NCBI GenBank assembly: GCA_963805495.1
Contig: CAWDUQ010000001.1
Location: 1,116,001 to 1,180,000 of the forward strand
Direction of reading: 5' to 3'
DNA length: 64,000 nt
Source: DAHUXD01 sp963805495
GTDB lineage: Bacteria; Acidobacteriota; Thermoanaerobaculia; UBA5066; Gp7-AA6
Below are positions 17,820 through 25,720 of this stretch, in pieces. The notes under the pieces are model-generated. The model searched no databases. It saw only the letters and a list, made by a program, of their open reading frames with translations, and was not told the DNA's origin. Each line of letters opens with the position of its first letter. The first letter of the stretch is position 1. The position numbers and the translations under genes are program-made.

Positions 17820-18179
17820 ATGGAACTCTCCGACCACCTCCGCGAAATGTTGAAGGAGCTCGGCCAGGCCATCAACGAGTCGATCTCCGGCTCGGGCCGC
17901 GTGCACGATTCCATTCAGCGCATTCGCGACGAGGGCTACAACCTCTACATGGTCCTCGACGCGAAGGTCGGCGTGAACAAGCGCGAGGGCCGGGCGGGCA
18001 AGTCCCGGCGCACGGTCGTCAGCGCCGTCGATCCCGACGACGACGCTCCCGCGCCGCCGGCGAGCCGCGCCGCCTTCCGCATCAACCTCAAGGACCTCCG
18101 GTTCCTGAAGTCCCTCGGCATCGATCCGACCCGCAAGGTCCGCGTCCGCAAGGCGCCGGTCCGCCGGGTCGCGAAGTAG
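17820..18179 (+). CDS. Hypothetical protein, 119 residues
   Basis: No family recognised. The N-terminal 55 residues look helical and amphipathic (MELSDHLREMLKELGQAI... RIRDEGYNLYMVLDAKV). A basic, proline-rich linker follows, and then a short segment (about 82-110) with FRINLKDLRFLKSLGIDP and a strongly basic tail. No signal peptide or membrane segment. The composition suggests a cytoplasmic, possibly nucleic-acid-associated protein, but that is only an impression. A good promoter lies immediately upstream and the gene precedes rlmN by 50 bases on the same strand. Codon use resembles its neighbours, so it is probably a real gene. Confidence 0.65.
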   Translation: MELSDHLREMLKELGQAINESISGSGRVHDSIQRIRDEGYNLYMVLDAKVGVNKREGRAGKSRRTVVSAVDPDDDAPAPPASRAAFRINLKDLRFLKSLGIDPTRKVRVRKAPVRRVAK

Positions 18180-18217
18180 CCCGCCCGTCGCCTCCTGTCC
18201 CGCTCGGCCCGGGGGAC

Positions 18218-18223
18218 TAGACT
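18218..18223 (+). promoter_or_regulatory. TAGACT -10 box of rlmN
   Basis: TANNNT hexamer ending six bases before the rlmN ATG at 18230, with no ribosome site between. Same geometry as other probably leaderless genes in the window. Confidence 0.4.
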
Positions 18224-18229
18224 CCGCTC

Positions 18230-19375
18230 ATGGACCCGCTCGGGATGACGTCCGCCGCCTGGGAGGCGCTCGCCGTCGAGTGGGGCCTCGCTCGCTACCG
18301 CGGCCGCCAGATCTTCGACGCACTGCACCGCGGCGGCCGGCTCGAGTACGCGGCGATGCGGGAGCTTTCGGGGGAGCTGCGGGAGAAGCTCGCGCGCGAG
18401 CGGCCGATTCGCCTGCCGGAAGTCGCGCGCCGCGAGGAATCGGTCGACGGAAGCGTGAAGCTCGGCCTGCGGCTCGAGGACGGCGCCCTGATCGAAGCGG
18501 TGTACATGCCGGCCGGGGAGACCACGGCGCAGGTCAACGAATTCACCGATGCGCGCGCCGTCTCTCCGCCCCGCGGCACGGACCGCGGCCGGCACTCGAC
18601 GCCGGCCGTGACCCGTTTCACGGTCTGTCTTTCCTCGCAGACCGGCTGCGCCGTCGACTGCGCCTTCTGCGTGACCGGGCGGCTGGGCGCCGGACGCAAT
18701 CTCACGGCCGGAGAGATCGTCGGCCAGCTCCACGTTCTCCTCTCCGAAGTCGGCCGCGGGATGGAAGGCATGCGACTCGTCTTCATGGGCATGGGCGAGC
18801 CGTTCCTCAATCCCGAGGGCGTGCTTCCGGCCCTCGAGGTCCTCTTCGAGCGGATGTCGCCGAATCGGGTCACCCTATCGACTTCGGGCATCACGCCCGC
18901 CTTCGCTCGGTTTGCCGCTCTGCCGAAGCGGCCGAACCTCGCGGTGTCGCTCAACGCGGCGGACGAAGCGACGCGCGCGAAGCTGATGCCGATCACGGGG
19001 ACCTATCCGCTCGCGGGGCTCGTCGCCGCGATGCGGGCGTGGCCGCTGGAGTCCCGGCGTTCCATACTCGTAGAGTACGTGCTGATCGCGGGCGTCAACG
19101 ATTCCCCGGACGACGCGGCGAAGCTCGTTCGCCTCCTGCGGGGACTGCGCATCAAGGTCAACGTGATCCCACTCAACGAGGACCCGGTCTATCTGCCGGG
19201 CTGGAAACGCCCCGACGAGCGCGCGATCGACGCCTTCGTGCGGCCGCTCGCCGACGCCGGCGTCACCGTCACCGTGCGCCGCAGCAAGGGTCCCGACGCT
19301 TCGGCCGCCTGCGGCCAGTTGAAGGGGAGGACGGAAGACCCGAGGAAGAAGGCTACGCGGGCAGGTAGACCTTGA
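18230..19375 (+). CDS. rlmN: Dual-specificity 23S rRNA/tRNA adenine-C2 methyltransferase RlmN
   Basis: 381 residues of the RlmN/Cfr radical SAM family, which methylates C2 of A2503 in 23S rRNA and A37 in some tRNAs. The radical SAM cluster is bound by C140-x3-C144-x2-C147 (CAVDCAFC). The two methyl-transfer cysteines are also present: C133 in VCLSSQTGC, equivalent to E. coli C118, and C361 in SAACGQL, equivalent to C355. The GMGEP motif is present. A short polar insertion (about 106-127) precedes the active-site strand, and the C-terminal tail is basic. Having both catalytic cysteines and AACGQL favours RlmN over Cfr. The last 23 bases overlap the convergent hydrolase gene. Confidence 0.92.
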   Translation: MDPLGMTSAAWEALAVEWGLARYRGRQIFDALHRGGRLEYAAMRELSGELREKLARERPIRLPEVARREESVDGSVKLGLRLEDGALIEAVYMPAGETTAQVNEFTDARAVSPPRGTDRGRHSTPAVTRFTVCLSSQTGCAVDCAFCVTGRLGAGRNLTAGEIVGQLHVLLSEVGRGMEGMRLVFMGMGEPFLNPEGVLPALEVLFERMSPNRVTLSTSGITPAFARFAALPKRPNLAVSLNAADEATRAKLMPITGTYPLAGLVAAMRAWPLESRRSILVEYVLIAGVNDSPDDAAKLVRLLRGLRIKVNVIPLNEDPVYLPGWKRPDERAIDAFVRPLADAGVTVTVRRSKGPDASAACGQLKGRTEDPRKKATRAGRP

Positions 19376-20153
19376 AGAACTCCTCCCACCGGCGCGCATA
19401 AGCCATCTTCGCGGTGGCCGCGGGCTCGTCGCCGTGGTGGCAGTGCCCGGCGTTGGCGACGTTCCATACGGCGCTCCGGGGCGGCAGGGCCGCGGCGAGC
19501 CTCCGCGTGAAACGCGCGGGGACGAGTCGGTCGTCTTCGCCGTGAACGAGGAGGACGGCGGCGGTCACGCGCGCGACCGCGGCGAGCGGGTCGAGGAGCT
19601 CGAACCCCCCGGCCGAGCGATCGACGCCGAGCTCGCGGCGGACCCGCGCGACCGCCCGGTCGATCGCCCAGCGCGTGGTCAGGGTCAGCAGCGGGGCCGG
19701 CACCTTCGTCGCGCGCGACAGGTAGTGGCGCGCCATCGCGCGGGGGTCGGCGAAGGGCGACTCGAGCCAGATCGCGCGGATTCCCGGGCGCCCCGCCGCG
19801 AACTCCAGGGCAACGGAGGACCCGGCCGAGCAGGAGTGGATCCCGAGACGGTCGGGATCGACGCCGAAGCGCTCGCGCGCCGCCTCGACGGTCAGGGCGA
19901 GGTCCTCCTTCTCGAGGAGCCCGAGCGTGAAGATCGTTCCGCCGCTCTTGCCGTGGGCGCGCAGGTCGGGAAGCAGGACATTGTATCCGAGCCCGAGCGC
20001 ACGAAGGGCGTCGGGCTGCCACTCGCTCGCGTTGCCGCCCTTGCCGTGGAGAAAGAGCAGCGTCGCCCGCGTCCCGGGATCTCCGGGCGAGGCGAAGATC
20101 GAGGAGAGCGCGATCGGGAGGCGCGGGCTTCCCTGATGGCGAAGGTCGGCCAC
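19353..20153 (-). CDS. Alpha/beta hydrolase
   Basis: 266 residues from the GTG at 20153. Alpha/beta-hydrolase fold: oxyanion motif LHGKGGNASEW, nucleophile serine in HSCSAGSS, acid in HGEDDRLVP and the base in NAGHCHH. Substrate unknown; resembles Bem46/YqkD-type serine hydrolases. The reading frame stays open and protein-like upstream to the ferredoxin stop at 20340. That extra part encodes a basic RWARR segment, a membrane-like stretch (LPWLTSGGALYLAGSYFAA) and a helix leading into the GTG. No ATG, GTG or TTG occurs there; an ACG sits six bases after GGAG. The true N-terminus is therefore probably longer and membrane anchored. It lies immediately downstream of the ferredoxin gene. Confidence 0.8.
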   Translation of the reverse strand: MADLRHQGSPRLPIALSSIFASPGDPGTRATLLFLHGKGGNASEWQPDALRALGLGYNVLLPDLRAHGKSGGTIFTLGLLEKEDLALTVEAARERFGVDPDRLGIHSCSAGSSVALEFAAGRPGIRAIWLESPFADPRAMARHYLSRATKVPAPLLTLTTRWAIDRAVARVRRELGVDRSAGGFELLDPLAAVARVTAAVLLVHGEDDRLVPARFTRRLAAALPPRSAVWNVANAGHCHHGDEPAATAKMAYARRWEEFFKVYLPA

Positions 20154-20339
20154 GGTCGGCGCCGCGCCTTCGAGGGCCGCGCGGAGCTCGTCGTACCGGT
20201 CCGGCGTGGGTCCGAGGCCGCGCGACGACAGAAGTCGATCGGCGAGCTCGCGGGCGGCGAAGTAAGAGCCGGCGAGGTAGAGCGCGCCTCCGGAAGTCAG
20301 CCAGGGAAGAGCGCGGCGCGCCCAGCGGGAGTCCGTCGC

Positions 20340-20723
20340 TTACTCCAGGCCGTAGGCCTGCTGCGCCTCCCGGCCCTTCTTTCCGAGCACGCCGACGACC
20401 TCGACGGGCCCCTCGACGTACGTCTGGCAGGCGAGCCGGGTCGTCCGGTTCTTCCAGCGCTTGCGAACGAGGGCGAGCGGCTTGACGAACCAGAGGGCGA
20501 GCGAAAATTTCTCGAGGCGCGTGGGTGGCGACAGATTCTCGCCCCCGGAAACCGGAATGACGGCGCAGGTGGCGCAGAGGCCGTCGCCGCCGCACCACTT
20601 CCAGAGCCGCGCGTCGGCCTCGAGGGCCGCGTCCCAGAGGCGGTATCCCTCCCACACGTCGATTTCCTTGCCGTTGATGACGCAGCGCACGCGGCGCCGC
20701 TCGCGTTTCGGGTTCGCAGCCAT
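20340..20723 (-). CDS. 2Fe-2S ferredoxin
   Basis: 127 residues from the ATG at 20723. A plant-type [2Fe-2S] ferredoxin fold with cluster cysteines C44, C50, C53 (KWCGGDGLCATC) and C99 (LACQT). C44-x5-C50 is one residue wider than the usual Cx4C, although C-x5-C forms are known. A basic N-terminus and a KPLALVRKRW helix inserted between the third and fourth cysteines suggest docking to a membrane or acidic partner. Electron-transfer partner unknown. The start follows a TATAAT box by seven bases with no ribosome site. The downstream hydrolase frame begins directly after this stop. Confidence 0.85.
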   Translation of the reverse strand: MAANPKRERRRVRCVINGKEIDVWEGYRLWDAALEADARLWKWCGGDGLCATCAVIPVSGGENLSPPTRLEKFSLALWFVKPLALVRKRWKNRTTRLACQTYVEGPVEVVGVLGKKGREAQQAYGLE

Positions 20724-20730
20724 GGAGGGG

Positions 20731-20736
20731 ATTATA
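20731..20736 (-). promoter_or_regulatory. TATAAT -10 box of the ferredoxin gene
   Basis: A consensus TATAAT on the minus strand ends seven bases before the ferredoxin ATG (20723), suggesting a leaderless mRNA. Confidence 0.5.
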
Positions 20737-20767
20737 CGGGGAGCGTCCGTGGCAAGATTCGCATTCG

Positions 20768-21673
20768 ATGACGATGCTGCTGATGCTGGCGCGCCTCGCG
20801 TTCCCGCCGCCTCCCGCAACCGCGCCCTTCGCGATCTCGGAGCTCGCGCCCGGTGTCTTCGCGGCGATCTTCGACCCGGCCGACGAGGCGTCGTCCGGAA
20901 ACTCCGGCTTCATCGTGGGTTCCGACGAAGTCGTGGTCGTGGACGCGTTCGCGACGCCGCAGGCCGCCGAACGTCTGCTCGCCGAGATCCGCGCGAGGAC
21001 GCCCCGGCCCGTCCGATTCGCGGTTCTCACGCACTTCCACAGCGATCACATGGGCGGCAGCGCCGTGTTCGCGAAGGCGGGCGCGGCGGTCCTGGCGCAC
21101 GAGAACGTCCGGGCCTGGGCCCATCGCGAGTTCCAGGAGGGTCTCTCGCCCGGAGAGCGGGCGCGATACGCCGCGCTCCGTCTGCCGGACCTGACCTACC
21201 GCGACCGCGTGTCCCTGTGGGCGGGGGACCGCCGGATCGAGATCTTCCATCTCCCCGGGCATTCGGGGAGTGACTCCGTCGTCAGCATCCCCGACGCGAA
21301 GGTCGTCTTCACGGGCGATCTCTTCTCCCGGCGTTGCCTGCCCGGTCTGATGTCTGCGCGCACCGACGCCTGGATCCGGACCCTCGACGGGCTGATCCGG
21401 GACTATCCCGCCGCGACGTTCGTTCCCGGCCACGGCGCGCCCGGCCACGCGCTCGACGTGCGCATGTTCCGCGACTACTTGAACGGCCTCCGCGTCGCCG
21501 TCGCCCGGGCGCTCTCCGAGGGAAAGTCGGGTGCCGATCTGATCGCGATGGTGAGGCCCCAGCTCGCCGTCCGCTACAAGGGCTGGACCGGGTTCGAGCA
21601 GGTCGACGCGAACATCGCCGACGTCGAGCGCGAGCTCACGGGCACGAAGGCGTATCCGCCGCCCGTCCCGTGA
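20768..21673 (+). CDS. Metallo-beta-lactamase-fold hydrolase, exported
   Basis: 301 residues. A short hydrophobic N-terminus (MTMLLMLARLAF) may be a signal peptide. The metal-binding motif is H89-x-H91-x-D93-H94 (THFHSDHMGG), followed by the GHSGSDSVV, TGDLF and PGHGAPG motifs that supply the remaining ligands, so a dinuclear zinc site is expected. The family covers beta-lactamases, quinoprotein-associated hydrolases and glyoxalase-like enzymes; the sequence does not fix the substrate. It is divergent from the ferredoxin gene across 44 bases. Its last 38 bases overlap the convergent lipoprotein gene. Confidence 0.85.
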   Translation: MTMLLMLARLAFPPPPATAPFAISELAPGVFAAIFDPADEASSGNSGFIVGSDEVVVVDAFATPQAAERLLAEIRARTPRPVRFAVLTHFHSDHMGGSAVFAKAGAAVLAHENVRAWAHREFQEGLSPGERARYAALRLPDLTYRDRVSLWAGDRRIEIFHLPGHSGSDSVVSIPDAKVVFTGDLFSRRCLPGLMSARTDAWIRTLDGLIRDYPAATFVPGHGAPGHALDVRMFRDYLNGLRVAVARALSEGKSGADLIAMVRPQLAVRYKGWTGFEQVDANIADVERELTGTKAYPPPVP

Positions 21674-22097
21674 CGCGCGCCCACTCCGCCGGAAGAAACA
21701 GGAGCTCGATGCCGCCGCGCGTCTGTCCCGGCTCGACCGCGGCCGCGACGAGCGAAGGATCGCGCGGGTCGGCGGTCACGACGGACCGGCCGTCGAGGAT
21801 CAACAAGAACCCGTAGTCCCCGGGCGCGGCGAGAGTGAGCCGGAAGGTCCCGTCGCACGCCGTCGTCACGGAGGGCGACCACGGGATGTCGGCGCCGCGC
21901 GGTATCCCGCGCACGCCGATTCGGGCCGCGGGTCGTCCCTCGGGATCGTGGACCCGACCCTCGACGAATCCGGGAGGATTCGAGGCGATGCGTCGCGACG
22001 CCGCGGTCGTCTTCGGCGCCGTCGCGCAGGCCACCGCGCAGGCGACGGCGCCGATCCCGACGAGCCGTCTCGCGATGCGAAGGGCCGCGAATTCCAT
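21636..22097 (-). CDS. Small lipoprotein with carboxypeptidase-regulatory-like domain
   Basis: 153 residues from the ATG at 22097. Hydrophobic N-terminus with a likely lipobox (IGAVAC), then a single beta-sandwich with GFVEGRVHDPEGRPAARIGV and the terminal GTFRLTLAAPGDYGFLL. This is the pattern of the carboxypeptidase regulatory-like (CarboxypepD_reg) domain common in Acidobacteria and Bacteroidetes envelopes. Role unknown; such domains usually stabilise or bind envelope components. Its start is separated by only 16 bases from the divergent OsmC start. The 3' end overlaps the metallo-beta-lactamase-fold gene by 38 bases. Confidence 0.7.
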   Translation of the reverse strand: MEFAALRIARRLVGIGAVACAVACATAPKTTAASRRIASNPPGFVEGRVHDPEGRPAARIGVRGIPRGADIPWSPSVTTACDGTFRLTLAAPGDYGFLLILDGRSVVTADPRDPSLVAAAVEPGQTRGGIELLFLPAEWARVTGRAADTPSCP

Positions 22098-22113
22098 GTG
22101 GCATGATCTTCCC
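22098..22113. promoter_or_regulatory. 16-base divergent start region with shared -10-like box
   Basis: The whole interval between the divergent ATGs at 22097 (minus) and 22114 (plus) is 16 bases. Its centre CATGATC can act as a -10 on both strands: CATGAT ends six bases before the plus ATG, and GATCAT ends five bases before the minus ATG. There is no room for ribosome sites or for a -35 outside the coding regions. Confidence 0.4.
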
Positions 22114-22578
22114 ATGGCCGAAAACGACGGGATCCATCGCTTCGACGTGGCCGCGAACTGGTCCGGGGACGGCGCCGGCATGGGCGAGGTGCGCGTCTCC
22201 GAAGGCCGGTTCGCGGTGCCCATCGCGGGCGCGACGGCGCTCGGCGGCTCGGGCGGGAAGGCCAACCCCGAGGAACTTCTCCTCGCGGCGATCGCGGCCT
22301 GCTTTTCGAGCACGTGGGCCATCTTCCTCAAGAAGCTGGGGCTGGATCTCGCCGATCCCGCCGTCGCCGTCTCGGGCGAGCTCGGGCCGGACCCCGCCGG
22401 AGGCTTCCGCATGACGAAGGCGGTGATCCGCGTCCGCGTGCCCGCGGCCCTGCTCGCGGCGGAGCGGTCGAAGGTCGAGAAGACGCTCCAGCTCGCCGAG
22501 AAGTACTGCATCATCTCGAAGGTCGCGCGGGCGGCGATGTCGCTGACCGTCGAGATCGACGAGGTCGACGAGGCCTAG
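22114..22578 (+). CDS. OsmC/Ohr-family peroxiredoxin
   Basis: 154 residues from the ATG at 22114. OsmC-family organic peroxide reductase: the motif TALGGSGGKANPEELLLAAIAACFSS carries the peroxidatic cysteine, and KYCIISK carries the resolving cysteine. The fold is a homodimer with the active sites at the interface. The family detoxifies organic hydroperoxides using dithiol reductants. Length is normal. No ribosome site; probably leaderless from a box shared with the divergent lipoprotein gene. The Smr-domain gene begins 24 bases downstream. Confidence 0.9.
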   Translation: MAENDGIHRFDVAANWSGDGAGMGEVRVSEGRFAVPIAGATALGGSGGKANPEELLLAAIAACFSSTWAIFLKKLGLDLADPAVAVSGELGPDPAGGFRMTKAVIRVRVPAALLAAERSKVEKTLQLAEKYCIISKVARAAMSLTVEIDEVDEA

Positions 22579-23192
22579 CCCGCGGCCGGGCCCCGGCGGC
22601 CATGAAGCGAATTCCGATCGAGGACGCGTTCGATCTCCACTCTTTCCAACCGCGGGACGTGGTGTCCGTGGTGTCCGATTATCTCGACGCGGCGAAGCGG
22701 GCCGGATTTCGCGAGGTGCGCCTCATCCACGGAAAGGGCACGGGTGCCCGCCGTGCCGAGGTCCGAAGATTTCTCGCGACACGCGCCGACGTCGTCGACT
22801 TTTTCGACGCCCCGCCCGACGAGCGGGCCGAGGCGCCCGCCGCGCTGCACGGATCGTCGTTCTGGCGGCGCCCGGCACGTGCCGGGGCGCGGCGTAGTCG
22901 CTTCCGAGCAAGCGCCGCAGTGCATGTCGAGCGACCAGATCGCCGGACGCTCCGTCGTCGCGTGCTCGACCGCCGCCGCGAGGACGGCCACGGGCGCCCC
23001 GCAGACACAGGTTGCGGCGAAGCTTCCGTCGGGCGAAACCGACGCGCGCGGGACGTCGAGGCGACGCCCGTCGTTGACGCCGCGGTCGGTCGACCAGCGC
23101 CGGACGGAGCCGACCAGGCGGTCCGGCGCGTCGGCGAACTGGATCGTCACCTGGCATCCGCAGGCGCCGCAGTTTCCCCAGAAGTAGTTCAT
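22575..23192 (-). CDS. Cysteine-rich small protein coupled to the GGDEF gene; 3' end uncertain
   Basis: Begins at the ATG at 23192, which overlaps the TGA of the GGDEF gene (ATGA, 23189-23192), so translation is probably coupled. The first about 95 residues look real: MNYFWGNCGACGCQ, then ATCVCGAPV and DMHCGACSEA. This gives CxxCxC, CxC and CxxC clusters that could bind zinc or an iron-sulfur cluster. From about residue 100 the frame runs antisense through the Smr gene and the composition turns arbitrary. No minus-strand frame contains a stop before 22723, so some antisense overlap seems unavoidable. Family not recognised. Confidence 0.45.
   Translation of the reverse strand: MNYFWGNCGACGCQVTIQFADAPDRLVGSVRRWSTDRGVNDGRRLDVPRASVSPDGSFAATCVCGAPVAVLAAAVEHATTERPAIWSLDMHCGACSEATTPRPGTCRAPPERRSVQRGGRLGPLVGRGVEKVDDVGACREKSSDLGTAGTRALSVDEAHLAKSGPLRRVEIIGHHGHHVPRLERVEIERVLDRNSLHGRRGPAAG
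22602..22897 (+). CDS. Smr-domain protein with a probable one-base frameshift near its end
   Basis: Starts ATGAAGCGA and gives an Smr (small MutS-related) domain: AFDLHSFQPRD at the start and VRLIHGKGTGARRAEVRRFL in the middle, both diagnostic. Stand-alone Smr proteins have nuclease or nucleic-acid-binding activity. In frame zero the domain should close with a G-x-T-VVL strand after DAPPDE, but the frame instead runs on as basic filler to 23303. In the +2 frame the same bases give ARIVVLAAPG followed by a TAG at 22895-22897. That places the family-typical end one frame off. A sequence error or a real frameshift is likely between about 22820 and 22850; the end given here assumes it. Confidence 0.6.
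22868..22890. terminator. Hairpin between convergent genes, possible bidirectional terminator
   Basis: A 23-base near-perfect palindrome (GCGCCCGGCA, CG, TGCCGGG-GCGC with one unpaired G). It lies at the likely 3' end of the Smr gene and inside the 3' part of the opposing cysteine-rich frame. No T-run follows on either strand, so the terminator role is tentative. Confidence 0.3.
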
Positions 23193-24379
23193 GGATTCCT
23201 TTCTCCGGCGGGCCCGCGCAGCTCGCGGTGCGCGCGCTTGCGCTCGTACATGACGCGGTCGGCCTGCGAGATCGCGACGTCGAGCGGGACCCTCTTCGAG
23301 TAGATGTGAATGCCGACGGAGGCGGCGAGGAACTTCGGGTACGGGCGGCCTCCCGGCCGCGCCGACTGCTTGACCTCGTCGATCTTGGACGGAAGCATGT
23401 AGAAGCGGCGCCGTGCGAGGTCCTCGTCCATCCCCGGGAGGATCACGAGGAACTCGTCGCCGCCCCAGCGGATCACGTGGTCGTTTCCGCGGACGAGCTT
23501 CTTGATCGCGTTGGCGACCGTCCAGATCGCCCGGTCGCCCTCCTCGTGGCCCTCGGTGTCGTTGATCCGCTTGAGGCCGTCGACGTCGATGAGAACGATC
23601 GAGCCGCCGGTGTCGCTCGACTCGAGCTGGGGCTTGATCTCGTCGAGGAAGAAGCGGTTGTGCGTCTCGGTCAGCGGGTCGAGCGTCGCCTTCCGCTTCG
23701 AGCGCCGCGTGTCGTCGACCGTGCGCGCGTGAAGGGCCGCGAGGCGCCGTTCGGTGTCCTCCATGGCCCAGATGATCAGCCCGATGCCGAAGAGCATCTC
23801 GAGCAGAACGTCGAAAAACCCGGCGTACTCGACGAGCGCCCGGCTTCTTCCTGCTTCGCTCGACGACACGGAGAGGACGACGACCGAGACGAACTGGACG
23901 GCCGAGTTGAGAAGGGCGAGCATTCCGGAAAACTGCCGCCCGAGACCCGCGCGCGGGCTCTGGAAAATGAACACGGCGACGACGAGCCATCCGACGGCGA
24001 GGATTCCGAGGTGCACGAGGAAGAATCGGTCGTCGGTGGGAGCGAGCTGCGTGACGAGAAACCCCAGGGGCACCGCGGCGATGGCCGCCACGGCGAGCGG
24101 CTTGGCGAGCGAAACGTCCCGGTCCATTCGGATCGCGGCCACACCGAGCGCCACGAGGTAGAGCAGCTTGAACGCCTGGTAGATCTCCTTCTCGGCAGGG
24201 AGCCCGAGGCGGCGGATGAGGAGCGTGCTCGCCAGAGAAAGAAAGAGAAAGAGCCAGGCGAACCCGGCCGCCTCGAGCACCTTGTTGCCCTTCCCTCGGG
24301 AAAGGTACAGAAAGATGACCGCGAGGAGAGCCGCGCCGACCGTCTGGACGACCATCCCGACGTACTGGAGTTCGATCAA
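23189..24379 (-). CDS. Membrane diguanylate cyclase (GGDEF)
   Basis: 396 residues from a TTG. About six or seven hydrophobic segments fill residues 5-205, forming an integral-membrane sensor of unknown ligand. A short coiled linker follows and then a complete GGDEF domain (about 230-390). It starts with DPLTETHNR, has the metal-binding DVDGLKRINDTEGH, and an intact GGDEF at 306-310. An inhibitory RxxD site (RGND, 297-300) lies exactly five residues before GGDEF, so feedback inhibition by c-di-GMP is expected. It should make c-di-GMP from two GTP. The cysteine-rich gene downstream overlaps by four bases and may be a partner. Confidence 0.88.
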   Translation of the reverse strand: MIELQYVGMVVQTVGAALLAVIFLYLSRGKGNKVLEAAGFAWLFLFLSLASTLLIRRLGLPAEKEIYQAFKLLYLVALGVAAIRMDRDVSLAKPLAVAAIAAVPLGFLVTQLAPTDDRFFLVHLGILAVGWLVVAVFIFQSPRAGLGRQFSGMLALLNSAVQFVSVVVLSVSSSEAGRSRALVEYAGFFDVLLEMLFGIGLIIWAMEDTERRLAALHARTVDDTRRSKRKATLDPLTETHNRFFLDEIKPQLESSDTGGSIVLIDVDGLKRINDTEGHEEGDRAIWTVANAIKKLVRGNDHVIRWGGDEFLVILPGMDEDLARRRFYMLPSKIDEVKQSARPGGRPYPKFLAASVGIHIYSKRVPLDVAISQADRVMYERKRAHRELRGPAGERNP

Positions 24380-24429
24380 AGGTATTGGTCCAGTCGAAGG
24401 TTAGAGGGCCGTGCCCCGCCCGTCAACCT

Positions 24430-25701
24430 CTATGGGACGTTGATTCGGGCGCCGAGGCGCCGCAGCGTCTCCCGTTCGCCTTCGGCGCGGCACGGCGGAT
24501 TGGGGGGCTCGCCGGAGCAGGCGACCGGGACGCGGTCGATGCGGTTCCCGCCCTCGAGAACGAGTCCCCAGGCGCGGCCCGCGGGCTTCCCGGCCGGTAG
24601 AAGCAACGCATCGAAGGGCGCAACCGCACCGTCGAGAACCACCGTCCACGAGGAGTCGCCGGACCGGAGGCGGTACGGCGGCTCGCCTTCGATCGCGAAC
24701 TGGTGGAACTTCCCGCCCGCGTCGGACCAGGCACCGGCGAGGTCCTGGGCGGCGAGCTCGTCGGCGGCGCTGGGAAAGACGCGGCGTGCGCCGCCGCGCC
24801 AGGTCCCGGCCGGCGAGTAGGACCGATCCCAGTCCGGCCCGAGACCTTCGACGGCGATCGCGAGGGGCACCGTTGCGCCGGCCGCGAAACGGACCAGGGC
24901 GCGGACGGTCCGGTCTTCCACGCGGGCGCCGAGCGCTGCCCCTTCCGCGGACACGGCGTAGGAATCGATCGGGGCGACGAGCTCGCCGCGCGGCCCCGCG
25001 AAGCGCAGGGCGAACACGCCGCGCCGGCGGTCCGCATCGATCCGGAGCGTCGGCTCCGCGCGCATCGCCTCCAGGCGGAAACGCGAGTAGAGAATCTCGA
25101 GGGCGGCGCGGGAGTAGAACGTCGCCGCGTACCACGCGGGGATCGGGACGCCCGCGATCCGGGTGGCCGAGCGTTCCGAATCGAAGTCGAGACTGAACCC
25201 GGCGAACGCGTACGCTTCGACGAACTGGAGCGGCCCTCCGGCGGCGGTTTCCGTTCGCTCGCGCACCCACGCGGCGGACCGCCCGCCGCTGGCGGCCTCC
25301 CAGTGAGACGTCCAGCCCGCCGGGGCCGCGCACGCCGGCACGTTCTGTCCGGCCGCATCCTTGAGCGGCAGCGACGTCAGCGCGCCGTCGCGATACCTCC
25401 AGAACGTCCGGCACTCCATCGCGTCGGTCGCGGCCACGACTTCGACGAGCGCGCCCGCGCTGCCGAGGGGCCCCGACGTCAGTGAGAGCGGGACGACGTC
25501 GCCTCCGGGCGACGGCGCTTTCGCGTCGGCGAGCTTTCGGCCCGAGGCGTCGCGGACCTGGAGGCGAATCGACCCGCGCGCGGGCTCGGCCGTCACGCGC
25601 TCCGTCGCTCCGTCGCCGTCGAGATCGGCTTCGAGGCTCGGGGCGATCGCCGACGGACCGGCCGGGGAGAGGAGAAGGGCGGCGAGGAGCGGTGCGATCA
25701 C
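24430..25701 (-). CDS. Exported hypothetical protein
   Basis: 423 residues with an N-terminal signal peptide (MIAPLLAALLLSPAG). Just after it, EADLDGDGATERV is an FG-GAP/EF-hand-like calcium loop. The rest is beta-rich with no recognised family. Cysteines are few (MECRTF, VPACAA, VACSG...PPCRAEG) and could form two disulfides. Probably periplasmic or outer surface. It lies 50 bases beyond the 5' end of the GGDEF gene on the same strand, and 19 bases after the CDGSH gene, so it may be co-transcribed with the latter. Confidence 0.7.
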   Translation of the reverse strand: MIAPLLAALLLSPAGPSAIAPSLEADLDGDGATERVTAEPARGSIRLQVRDASGRKLADAKAPSPGGDVVPLSLTSGPLGSAGALVEVVAATDAMECRTFWRYRDGALTSLPLKDAAGQNVPACAAPAGWTSHWEAASGGRSAAWVRERTETAAGGPLQFVEAYAFAGFSLDFDSERSATRIAGVPIPAWYAATFYSRAALEILYSRFRLEAMRAEPTLRIDADRRRGVFALRFAGPRGELVAPIDSYAVSAEGAALGARVEDRTVRALVRFAAGATVPLAIAVEGLGPDWDRSYSPAGTWRGGARRVFPSAADELAAQDLAGAWSDAGGKFHQFAIEGEPPYRLRSGDSSWTVVLDGAVAPFDALLLPAGKPAGRAWGLVLEGGNRIDRVPVACSGEPPNPPCRAEGERETLRRLGARINVP

Positions 25702-25720
25702 GCGCGCGCCGGCGTGCGAG

